From NCBI GenBank assembly GCA_032717465.1, contig CM064670.1, positions 16,140,931 through 16,204,930 on the forward strand: 64,000 bases of DNA, in the 5' to 3' direction. The notes under the pieces were generated by a model, which saw only the letters and a program-made list of their open reading frames with translations, was not told the DNA's origin and ran no database searches. Each line of letters opens with the position of its first letter. Position 1 is the first letter of the stretch. Made by a program: the position numbers and the translations under genes. The DNA comes from Coenobita brevimanus (lineage: Eukaryota; Arthropoda; Malacostraca; Decapoda; Coenobitidae). Positions 11,644-22,171 of the stretch are shown here, piece by piece.

Positions 11644-11840
11644 CTCCCTGGCCTTAGGGGGGTGCGGTAGCACAGTGGTAGCGCGCTGGACTTGTGATCG
11701 GGGGATTGCAAGTTCGAGCCTCGCCCGGGCTGCCATGCCGGGAGGGGTAGCTCCCTCCCGGCATGGCGGTGCTATATAGTCCAATATAGGGCTTAGATCG
11801 GGGGAACTCCAGTTCTCCCATTTTTTCTCCCTGGCCTTAG
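11644..11840 (+). mobile_element. tRNA-derived SINE with 14-bp target-site duplication
   Basis: CTCCCTGGCCTTAG occurs at 11644-11657 and again at 11827-11840, flanking a tRNA-like unit. The head has an A box (GTAGCACAGTGGTAGCGCGC) and a B box (GCAAGTTCGAGCCTC) at tRNA spacing. The body contains a perfect 15-bp inverted repeat (11732-11746 with 11753-11767, loop GTAGCT) and CTATATAGTCCAATATAGGG, and ends in a T-rich tail before the duplication. The insertion is recent enough for the duplication to be perfect. It sits in or just before the 5' UTR of the I-like LINE. Confidence 0.85.
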
Positions 11841-12007
11841 TAGATATAGTAGGTGTCTATATCTAATTTCTGAGATTGCCTTTGCTTACTCACCTCTGGA
11901 GTGTACCCCCCACTGATCGCTCTGGGGTGTGAGTCACACACAGGCGCGTCCTCCCGAGAGTGGTTTGAGAGGGTAATCTCAGACTAGGTGGGTCTTCCCC
12001 AGGTACT

Positions 12008-13399
12008 TTGCCCCTTGGTCGTTTTTCTCTCTCTTCTCATTTCCCCTTCACGGGGGAAGTGGTAGCTATGACAGACGCCCCTACTGCCTCCCCCCCCTTC
12101 AGGGGGGGAGGTAGTCCTGACGACATCCCTACCGTGACTGACTGGCCCCAGACTGATGGACGCCAGACTCGTTCCCTGCTTGACATACCTGTAAATAACA
12201 TGACCTTCGTAACGCTTCATTCACTAGGTTCCACTCCCCTGTCCAGACTCAGTCCCTTCATTGTCAAGAAGGTGATTGACCACTGTGCGGGAGAGGTGGA
12301 ACAAGTTAAAAAACTTGGAAATGGGGACCTCCTAGTAAAGACATTCAACTCAGCTCAGGTTAAAGATTTGCTAAAGCTGCGCAAGTTTCACTGCCATGAT
12401 ATCGAAGCCAAGATCCCAACATCCATGAATTCCTGCAAGGGTGTTATCACTTGCAGGGATCTCATGGTGATGGGTGAGGAAGAGATCATACAGGAACTTG
12501 CTCAGCAGGATGTAATTGATGCCAGATTCATCACTCATTATCAGGAAGGCGTAAGGACGAAGACAGCCACTGTTGTCCTCACTTTTGGCAAAGTTTTTCT
12601 ACCTACAAATGTCAATGTAGGATATAAAATTGTAAATGTAAGACCGTACATCCCAAATCCCCTTCGTTGTTCAAAATGTCAGCTCTATGGACATCATGAA
12701 AAGGCTTGTCAGGCTTCCAACATCGTGTGTGGCAAGTGTGCGGTTGTAGGTCACTCTGCTGACAACTATACATCCGAGACTGAGTGCTGCTTTCACTGTA
12801 AGGATGCTTACTCCATTTCCTCGAGGGTTTGTCCCAAGTGGAAGGAGGAGAAAGAGGTCTGCACTGTGAAAGCAACTGAGGGCATTTCCTTTTACGATGC
12901 AAGGAAGAAGGTGAAGGAGTTGCATGCAACTCCCAAGTCTAATATCTCCTATGTTTCGGCGGTTGTGTCCCGTCCCGTGATGTGCACCGTTGAGACACAG
13001 ATTCACCTAACATTCGCTCCTCATACCCCACGCCCTACCTCTCAGTCTAAGCCTCCTGTACGTTCCAACTCTCTTACGGACATCCCTGTTGCTACATCAT
13101 AGTCTCAGGCTGCCACTGCTCCTTCGCAGTCAGTGCGGCCAAAACAGAAGCCTGACAAGTCTGACAAAATTAATTTGACCACCCTCACTAAGCAGTCACG
13201 TCCTCATGTCCTTCCCGCTCCTGGTCCAGTGAGGGAGAGAAAGAATAGCTCTTCCTCGGTGGAGTCTGGGAGCCTTATCATTGATGAAAATATGGAAGTC
13301 TCCATGAACAAGAACCGGGAAAGGTCCCCCGGTAGCCACTCGCCTGGACGCGGGGGGCATAAAAAGACTAAGCACACTGGCCCCCCTCATAAATCTTAA
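12008..13399 (+). pseudogene. LINE ORF1, gag-like protein with CCHC knuckles (one stop codon)
   Basis: The frame opens at 12008, but the ATG at 12068 (MTDAPTASPP) may be the real start. Mid-protein there is a nucleic-acid-binding-like region. Three Cys-rich knuckles follow at about 12661-12840 (CSKCQLYGHHEKAC, CGKCAVVGHSADNY and CCFHCKDAYSISSRVC). An in-frame TAG at 13100-13102 splits the protein; the same frame continues to 13399 with a basic, Ser/Pro-rich tail (KKTKHTGPPHKS). The product would bind element RNA in the retrotransposition particle. Confidence 0.8.
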
Positions 13400-16300
13400 A
13401 CCGCCGCATTCACTATCCTACAGTGGAATTGTAGAGGTATTGGGAATAAGTTACATAATATAGCTATCTTGCTTTCACTACACAGGCCAGACGTTGTTTG
13501 TTTACAGGAGACGCGCCTGGAGGATCATCCTGATCCTCCACAGTTCAAACACTACCACTCGTATAGAAGATATGAAGGTCACGGAGTTGCCATTTACACA
13601 CACAAATCACACCCACAAACGGAAGTGATTCTAAATTCTACTCTGGAAGCTGTCGCGTGCAGAGTAAAATTTAATAACACGTATCTGTCTATTTGCTCTC
13701 TGTACTGTCCTCCACATGGACCCATTGATAGTGATGCTTTACATTCACTATTTGAGCATCTTCCTGGCAATAAGTTAGTGTTGGGCGATTTTTAACGCCC
13801 ACCACTATCAATGGGGTAGCTTGAGGGTCCATGGTCGTGGGGAGCAAGTAGCCGACCTAATACTACAGTCCAACCTCTGTCTTCTGAACGATAGTAGAGT
13901 GACTCGTGTAGATGATCATACTGGTAACTTCTCGGCCATTGACTTATCTTTGGCCTCCACTGGTATACATCAAGATTTTTTATGGAATCCTTATGACGAC
14001 TCCTTGGGAAGTGATCATTTACCCATCTGTCTTTCTTATACACGCGACATCATTTCGGACCCTCCACCTCCAAAATTCAACTATAAGAAAGCAGATTGGG
14101 GATCCTTCTCAAGGATTGCCAATTTAGATATATCTGGGGAGACCATAGATGTTAAGGTCGAAAATATAACTACTTCCATATTACACGCAGCTGAGGCTGC
14201 TATTCCCAAGACTTCTACAGTTCTTGCGAAACATAGAGCACATTGGTGGACGCCGGATTGCCAACAAGCATTAAGAAAACGCAATAGGAGATACAGGATT
14301 TTTGATAGTCAGCCCACTGAGAAAAATTTTATTGCATACAAACAGGCACGGGCTGAGGCAAGGAGAATAATAAGAAGGGCTAAACGTGACTCCTGGCGGT
14401 CCTTTGTGTCCACGGTGACTCGTACAACACCATTACGTAAAGTCTGGTCCACCATAAGAATATTAAATAATAGAAGCCCATATTTCCCAGTCACCACCTT
14501 GCAAGTAAATAATAACATCTATGACGAGCCCGTGGACGTTGCTAACATCCTCGCCAGGAGTTTTTCTCACGTAAGTAGCTCAGCCAATTATGACCCACGT
14601 TTCCAACATCATAAACGCATGGCTGAGCTACAGATTATTGACTTTGCCACAGAAGACGTAGACTCCCCCTACAACCAAGAGTTTATGCTAGATGAACTGC
14701 TCCTTGCCCTTAAATCCTGTAAAGACACCAGCCCTGGACCAGACACCATCACGTACGGTTTGATCCAGCATCTTAATCAGGACAACCTGATTAAGATGTT
14801 AGCATTGTACAATGAGATTTGGGCGTCTCGAACGTTCCCAAACTCATGGCACTTTGCGCACGTCATACCGATACCCAAAGAGGCTGGTGTCTTATGAATC
14901 CCACTTCATTTCTTCCTATTGTGTTGACTTCTTGTCTATGAAAGGTCATGGAACGAATGGTAAACAATAGGCTTCTTTTTGTTCTAGAGTCGAAGAATTA
15001 GTTAAATGATCAACAATGTGGCTTCCGTAAATACAGAAGTTCACTAGATCATTTAATGAATTTGGAGCATTGTATTGCAGAGGCATTTGCCAATAAAGAA
15101 TTCAGGATAGGGGTGTTCTTGGACATCTATACAGCCTATGACATGACATGGCGACACGGTATACTAATGAGGCTCTATGCTTATGGTTTAAGAGGAAATT
15201 TGCCTATTTTTATTTCAAATTTCTTAAGGGACAGGACCTTCTCTGTCAAATTACCCCGTAACATAACATCGGATATATTTATCCAGGAAAACGGGGTGCC
15301 GCAGGGAAGTGTGCTTAGTCCTACTTTATTTAGTATTATGATCAATGATATTCTGTCATCAGCTCCCATCCCCAGGAATCTTAAATACTCGCTCTATGCT
15401 GACGATTGTGCAATATGGCACTCCTCCCGTAATGCATAATTTTCGGCTGGACGGATTCAAGCAGCCCTTGACTCCGTCCACCAATGGGCCTTGCAGTGGG
15501 GATTTAAGTTTTCCGTCCATAAGTGTGCCGCTGTAGTTTTTACAACTCGTAACGTCCCCGATTTGCGTTTATTTTTGGATAATCAAGCGGTACCTTTTCA
15601 AAATTCTGTAAAGATTTTGGGCCTCCACTTTGATCGCAGAATGAATTTTAAACTTCACATTAATACTTTGCTTGCTCGTTGTGATAAACCATTAAATGTC
15701 CTCAAGTACCTAGCGGGTACTACATGGGGTGCCGACAGAAAATCTTTATTAATGGTGTATAAGTCCCTTATTCGATCGAAGCTAGACTATGGCGCACAGG
15801 TGTATGGCTCAGCATCTGATGCCACGCTGAAAGGATTGGATGTGTTGCAGAATAAATGCTTGCAAATGTGTCTTGGAGCTGTCTGGTGTACCCGTGTAGC
15901 TCGTATGGAAGTGGAGGCGAATGTGCCTCCCCTCCATACTTGCCGTGACCACCTGGCATTATCGTATGGGTTACGAACATTAAGGGAAAAGTAATATCGG
16001 CAATGTGGCCTGTACCCCCCTGCGTCAATACCACCACCTTCTGCGGGGGGTGCGTCGGCCACTTACCGCTCGCCTCCACTTACTGACTCAGGAGCTTGGT
16101 GTGGACCCCAGTGACTGTGACAAGTTGGTGCTAAAAAATATAGCGCCTTGGGAGCCACCCGGCTTTACAGTGGACGTATCATGGCTCCCAGCACCAAAGG
16201 CCGAGGCGCCGGAGGCGGAGGTCCACCACTTGTTTCGTAACATCATTGTTCGTCACTTGGGGTCCCATCAATTGTACACCGACGGCTCCAAGTCGAGTGA

Positions 16301-17086
16301 ATGTGTGGGTGCAAGTGTATGGTCGACTGAATGTGCCCTCAGGTATCGGTTGCTGACTCATACATCTGTGTTTACTTCAGAACTTTTTGCTATTGACAAA
16401 GCCATAGACTATGCTCTCAATTCTAGGCATGACTCATTTGTCATATTTTCAGATTCAAAATCAGCCCTTCAGGCAATTGCATCTTGCACTACGGACTCTC
16501 ACGAGATCCAGGCCGCATCGTTAATAAGTTGCATTCATGCAACAAGTCATTCACACTGATCTGGGTGCCTGGTCATTGTCGTATCTACGGCAATGAGCAG
16601 GCTGACTTACTTGCAAAGTCGGCTGTAGAGCTCGAGGAGACTTGGGACGTTCCTCGTGATCTACGGTCGAGTCTCTCTCTCGGAAAGAAATCAATAAACC
16701 TTCTGTGGCAAGGTCAGTGGACCAGACTAAATATTCCAACTTGTAAGCCGTACCTGGGCGACTGGGACACTGCCAACCGTCCCAGTCGCCTAGAAGAAAA
16801 AGTGTTGGCACGGTTATGGCTCAATGCCACCATTTTAACCCACATGAAACCATATATGGAAAGACGCTTCCCACCGCACTGTGACATCTGTGATGCGTTG
16901 TTATCTATCAGTCATATCATCCTGCGCTGTCGGCGATTTATTAGTGAACGTGCTTCACTTATAAATTACTGCGGCGCAGTAGACGTCCCCTTCACCCTTT
17001 CCACCATCCTGGGTGATGGGGACATTGTTATGACTGATAAATTGATGGCTTTCTTGAGAGAGACCGGACTGATCAGAGTGATGTGA
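13400..17086 (+). pseudogene. LINE ORF2: endonuclease, reverse transcriptase, RNase H (frameshifted)
   Basis: Endonuclease: LQWNCRGIGNK, VVCLQETRLED, then GDF at 13795 where one extra T shifts the frame out of the expected GDFN, and GSDHLPICLSY at about 14008-14040. RT: SPGPDTITYGL, QQCGFRKYRSSLDHL, VFLDIYTAYD, NGVPQGSVLSPTLFS and the catalytic LYADD (about 15392-15406, intact). RNase H: YTDGSKS (16276-16296), ELFAIDKA, IFSDSKSAL and GNEQADLLAK. The C-terminus has a CDICDALLSISHIILRC knuckle. Frame breaks lie near 13793, 14895, 14938, 15438, 15993 and 16557. The RT aspartates and RNase H acidic residues look intact, so the family was competent. Confidence 0.85.
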
Positions 17087-17234
17087 CTTTTTTACTGTGT
17101 GGTTATGGTTTTTATGAACAGTAAATATGTATATATTGTAATATTAATTAGAGTTGACAGTTGACATATTTTAAATAGTTCCTCCTCCCACCGATCTATT
17201 TCTAATATAGATGTCCCCTACATTAAGCCAAGTT

Positions 17235-17325
17235 CCTCGCCTGACAGTCACCAGCTGATGAGTGCAAGTGTGCAATATACGAAGGTATTGGGCACTTGCA
17301 GTCGATGGTGGTCTGCTGGGCGAGG
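17235..17325 (+). promoter_or_regulatory. LINE 3'-UTR hairpin, copy 1
   Basis: Outer stem CCTCGCC/GGCGAGG (17235-17241 with 17319-17325), a looser middle, and an inner 14-bp stem TGCAAGTGTGCAAT (17263-17276) with ATTGGGCACTTGCA (17287-17300); one mismatch and one G-T pair. It is paired in structure with the copy at 17472-17562. A probable recognition element for the element's own RT. Confidence 0.65.
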
Positions 17326-17471
17326 TTCTTCACTTTTTGTACAAATTATGTAAATACATTATACTATCTTGCTTAAGTTATTCTAATTAAGGACGACAGC
17401 TGACGTATATGGAAATGTTCCTGACTCGTCTGGTTCCTTTCATATATTGATGGCCCCTATATTAGGTTGTC

Positions 17472-17562
17472 CCTCGACTGACAGTCACCAGGTGATGAGT
17501 GCAGGTATGTCATGTAGAAAGGCATTACATATCTGCAGTCGATGGTGTTCTCTTGGTCAAGG
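17472..17562 (+). promoter_or_regulatory. LINE 3'-UTR hairpin, copy 2
   Basis: Outer stem CCTCGAC/GTCAAGG (17472-17478 with 17556-17562) and an inner stem TGCAGGTATGTCATG (17500-17514) with CATTACATATCTGCA (17523-17537). Compared with copy 1, several stem positions changed on both sides so that pairing is kept. Confidence 0.65.
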
Positions 17563-17752
17563 CTTTTTGAACATTAGTGTAGATCTAGTTATTTGTCTCT
17601 TAGGATTTAGTGTAGGTTAGTGATTTGTCTGTTAGGTGGTTAGTTTTAGGGTCTTTAGATTAGGTATTTTTGATTATAAGTAATATAAGGTTAAAAAAAT
17701 AAAAAAATTAATAAAAAAAAAATAAAACTCCAAAAAATAATAAAATAAAAAT

Positions 17753-17894
<142 letters not shown>

Positions 17895-17905
17895 GATATA
17901 TATAT

Positions 17906-18700
17906 GTACAGCCGACAGCAGAAGTTTGTCCCTCTTAACGTTAAGTGCGTGATACGAGCCTGTTGATCTGGTAACACTGTATGAGATAGAGTTGACAGGT
18001 ACGCTTTAAATGGCTAATATTAAAGAAATGTGTTCGGAGATAAGAACACATTCCCTAATGATAATATTAATTTGTAGCAGGTGGGATAATGTTATTGTGA
18101 AATGTTTGACACTGGTGTATGAAGATTCTTCGTTACGGACACAGACGCATAGGATTATTTGGACTGGACTGATGTTGCCAGCAAGTATTATATGAAATAT
18201 TATAGAACGATTGCAGTCCTAAAGGTGAGGTTGCAAGAAAACACTAATTACGATGTCAGTTACACACTAAACAAACACAGAAACTGACAGTTCGTGTTTC
18301 GCCAGTATGCGGTTTAGTTTTACAAGTTAAATCACTTCCTTTTCCGACCTCTCTCCCCACCCGTCTCTTCCTAGTCATGCTCTGCCATCATCCACGTTTT
18401 ATCGTTAATGCTGAATACCGTATGTCTGTAGATAAACTGTGGGAGACAATATAAAAGTGTCAAATGAGCATCTTTTCCTCCTCCATCGCTTGAAATGTTA
18501 TCCATGACTTGAATATAAATGTTAGTAACATGAAGAAATCGTCACTGTGGTGGTTAGGAGACATTACTCGTCACATTATATAACATTTATATAACCATCG
18601 TTAATACAGTGCTCTAAATACACTCCCTCTCCACCCCCTCGCCGTCTCCTCCCCTCCCCCTTCCACTGTCTCCATCACTTCTCCCCCCTCCCTTCCCCCC
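17906..18700 (+). repeat. Left inverted arm of element 1
   Basis: Inverted match to 20409-21202, from the end GTACAGCCGACAGC to a pyrimidine-rich inner edge near 18700. It contains a 61-aa open frame that is also open in the right arm; the frame has no recognisable domain. Confidence 0.75.
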
Positions 18701-20408
18701 CTCTACCAGTACCCCTTGTTTCTCTCCCTCAACACCCCCAACCCTTCCCAACGATTTCATTTAACTGACTCTGCTTCTGTTTACCTCTCTAACTAGATCG
18801 GTTCTTCATAATTTGAATACAGTTATTACCATTTACAGGACTTTGAGTCTTAATTGTAATGACATTATAAACACAATACTCGTGCATGTTATATTGCCAA
18901 CTGTATTACACACAAGTAACCAAATTACTTACATAACAATATGTCCATCGTAACTATCAGTGTTCAATACCATCCCCCCCTTGTGGATTCCTTCCCTCCT
19001 CGCCTCCTTCCCGCTTTCTGTATCCCTCACTCCTCCCTTCACGTTATAACATATTTATCTGTGTCCCAGCTTGTAATATATGTAATCCCTTCCCTCACCC
19101 AAAGTATTCCTGCTTCCATAATCCCCCCCCCCCCACACACACTGTGTTCCGCACTAAAGTGAGACCTATGAGATACGTCTACTTATATATAATTTAAAAC
19201 AATATGCCATCGACATACTTTGATCTGAACTCCCTCAACGCATGATCTTACAAGGTCAGAGAATGCAGTCAGCAAGATTATCCCTATCATTCCATTCCCA
19301 TAGCTGCATTGCATGGTTAGAACAAAAGGTAACGGCATGGCTGTCCGTCAGCGCCCTGAACATCTGTTCTGCAACTGCCGATATTATCGATACAGGAGTG
19401 ACAAGGACTCGGATGGATAGGAAGCGAACCTTTACCATAATTAACCCTTACACCGCGACAATCTCATACTTCCACTTACATCTGCCTGCTGTCCGGGCTC
19501 ATGACAAGCATATTCCGATAAGGGCTTAATCTACTCATCCAGAGTATAATCCCCCTTCATCGTATATTACGATGATTATGGTAGCCAAATGTATGAGGAT
19601 ACAGCTTTTGTGACTATCATCTATTTTGCTATATTTAATCGTAACTGAAGATCTACAAATTATCACCAAGAATACTGACAGTACTTTTAAGAAAATATTT
19701 TCTGGATGCGTGTAGATCATACATCTATCTATCTATCTATCTATAGCCCGACGCCCTAATCCCGAAAGGGTTGTCGCAGACAAAACGCCTCCAAGTCGCT
19801 CTGTCACCCACCATTTGACTCCCCTCCCCCCAACTCAACCCCCCCCTACCCCATATATTCCTCTCAACTCCATCCCTCCACCTCATCCTCGGTCTACCCC
19901 TCCCTCTCCCTCCCTCCACCTCACCTACATACACCCTCTTAGTCAGTCTTTCATTCTCCATTCTCTCCACATGTCCAAACCACCTCAGTCATACAACATA
20001 CGCAATGATTATTTTTCATTTTATACTTTCTTTGGTGAAAAGAAGGACGTTTGTGCTTCATATTTTATGTATGTTGGGATTTATAAAATAAGTGTAAGCA
20101 AGATATTAATGGCTAGAGGAGGAGAAATAAAATGATCATTAAACTGAGGCACTGACTGCCGTCCTTTGAACAGTTAATGCCTCTTGACCGCCATTGTCAC
20201 GGACATTATAATATTACACATTATTAAAGGATACTATACAAAAACATGACCCAAACATTGTTATGTTGTTCGATTCCCGAGACAAAAATGAAAAAGGGAG
20301 AGAAAAAGACATTTGAAATGACAAGGGAGAGAAGTTGGGCAGGGTCAGTACAATAACACGGTGGGGAGGGATTCGGAGTGTTGCAGGCTAGAAACAAAGG
20401 TTACTGGA
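18701..20408. other. Interior of element 1
   Basis: Pyrimidine-rich DNA and plain AT-rich DNA. The only recognised content is the RTE-like LINE tail at 19744-19985 with its (ATCT)n repeat. Open frames such as 19242-19529 have no motifs that I recognise. Confidence 0.4.
19720..19985 (-). mobile_element. RTE-like LINE 3' end with (ATAG)n tail
   Basis: The minus strand encodes the C-terminal block ERMENERLTKRVYVGEVEGG, then GRPRMRWRDGVER and PFGIRASGYR, a stop, and an (ATAG)n tail at 19743-19720. It is 5'-truncated to about 250 bases. The same family is represented at 9420-9805 and 45864-54415. Confidence 0.75.
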
Positions 20409-21202
20409 AATGGGGGCGGAGGGAGGGGGGAGAAGTGATGGAAACAGTGGAAGGGGGAGGGAAGGAGACGGCGAGGGGGTGGAGAGGGAGTGTATTTTGG
20501 GCACTGTAAGAACCATAGTTAGGTAAGTGTTACATAAATGATGACGAGAAATGTCTCCTAACCACCACAGTGACTATTCATGTTACTAACATTTATATTC
20601 AAGTCATTGATAACACTTCAAGCGATGGAGGAAAAGAAGCTCATTGACACTTTTATATTATTTCCCACAGTTTACCTACAGACATATGATTTTCAACATT
20701 AACGATAAAACGTGGATGATGGCAGAGCATGACTTGGAAGAGGAGAGACGGGTGGGGAGAGAGGTCGGAAAGGGAAGTGACAACTTATAAAACAAAATCG
20801 CATACTGGTGAAACACGAACTGTCAGTTTCTGTGTTTGTTTAGTGTGTAACTGACATCGTAATTAGTGTTTTCTTGCAACCTCACCTTTAAGACTGCAAT
20901 CGTTCTATAATATTTCATATAATCCTTGCTGGCAACATCAGTCCAGTCCAAGTAATCCTAGGCGTCTGTGTCCGTAACGAAGAATCTTCATACACCAATG
21001 TCAAACATTTCACAATAACTTTATTATCCCACCTGCTGCAAATTAATATTATCATTAGAGAATGTGTTCTTATCTCCGAACACATTTCTTTAATATTAGC
21101 CATTTAAAACGTACCTGTCAACTCTATCTCATACAGTGTTACCAGATCAACAGGCTCGTATCACGCACGCTAAGAGGGACGAACTTCTGCTGTCGGCTGT
21201 AC
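20409..21202 (-). repeat. Right inverted arm of element 1
   Basis: The inverted partner of 17906-18700; the outer end reads GCTGTCGGCTGTAC on the plus strand. Confidence 0.75.
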
Positions 21203-21204
21203 GT

Positions 21205-21324
21205 GTGCATGAAAGTGTGTATGTTCATATGCATGGATGTGTGTATGTATGTATGTATGTATGTATGTATATGTATATGTTTGTATATATATGTATATAT
21301 GTGTCAATATATATACATATATAT
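21205..21324. repeat. (GTAT)n and (TA)n microsatellites
   Basis: GTAT and TA repeats between the long-TIR element and the left LTR of the Gypsy element. The LTR starts inside the TA run. Confidence 0.85.
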
Positions 21325-22109
21325 TGTTACAGAACAGAGAAAGATAATGTACACTTTAAGTGAGAATACTAAAAATCACTACTGTCCCGTAAAGTTCCAA
21401 GTTCAAAACAAAAGAGTTAGGTAAAATTACAAGTTAAAGTTTAATGCTCAAACTAACAACAAAACATTCAGGACTCATAAGGATAATGCAATGGCAAAAA
21501 CAGGTTGAATATATGGTTAACTGCAATAGCCTCTATTAACACAAAATTAGCATGAGTAAATTTATCTAAGTCAGCCCTGTTAAAATGAGATACCAGATAA
21601 TACTCAGTGAATGCCAGATATATTATTACAGATACAAAATATTATTAATGATGACTGAGATAAAGAACCTTACATGAATTACAAAAACTTCACTAGGCCT
21701 ACAAATTAAACTTATGCTATACAGTACAAGAAAAAAATGCAACAACAGTTATACTCAAATTACACAGCTGCTAGATGGTTGGAGACTTCCGGAGCACTCA
21801 CAACAATAACTGTACAGGGGAGGACAGAGATGTGAACAAAATGAGCAGTAGATCTAAGTGGCAAAGATGCAGAGACTAAGCTCATTATATAGGGGCCAGC
21901 AGAGCTTGATACAACTTATAAGAAGGACGCGCAAATGAAGCCATGGGGACAAAGAGTTGACAATCCCGCACTGAATAACAGAAAGGACGACTTACTCTAC
22001 TATAACGGTGGAAGGGGGGGACTGAGGCAGAACACGCTCGTGATCAAACAGGCAGCATACTGTACGTTAAAATTACACAAAGGATGATGAAATCATAGGC
22101 TATGTAACA
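21325..22109 (-). repeat. 3' LTR of Gmr1-like copy 1
   Basis: 785 bases, ends TGTTAC...GTAACA. Matches 26801-27583 and (apart from an inserted SINE) 60468-61493. Confidence 0.9.
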
Positions 22110-22118
22110 CCTCCCCAC
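22110..22118 (-). other. Polypurine tract of copy 1
   Basis: On the minus strand TGGGGAGG lies directly before the 3' LTR (which starts TGTTACATAG), the expected place of the plus-strand primer. Confidence 0.6.
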
Positions 22119-22171
22119 AAAGAAAAAAGAAATTTACAAAGGAAATTTCTTATTACTCTAAAACAATCTGT

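Larger units (their letters stand above)
11841..17700 (+). mobile_element. Nearly full-length I-like non-LTR retrotransposon
   Basis: A 5' UTR (to about 12007), ORF1 (12008-13399), ORF2 (about 13400-17086), a ~600-base 3' UTR and an A-rich tail (to about 17700) are all present. EN-RT-RNase H in one ORF with a CCHC-bearing ORF1 is the layout of the I group of LINEs. The length (about 5.9 kb) is full or nearly so. The copy is dead: one nonsense codon in ORF1 and several frameshifts in ORF2. A (TA)n microsatellite follows the tail directly. Confidence 0.85.
17906..21202. mobile_element. Long-terminal-inverted-repeat element 1 (foldback-like)
   Basis: The left arm (17906-18700) and the right arm (20409-21202) are inverted copies of about 795 bases, diverged by scattered substitutions and small indels. 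Both arms start GTACAGCCGACAGCAGAAG, and microsatellite DNA lies outside each end. The interior (18701-20408) has no transposase that I can recognise. This could be a foldback element or a non-autonomous DNA transposon. No target-site duplication could be defined because the flanks are simple repeats. Confidence 0.7.
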
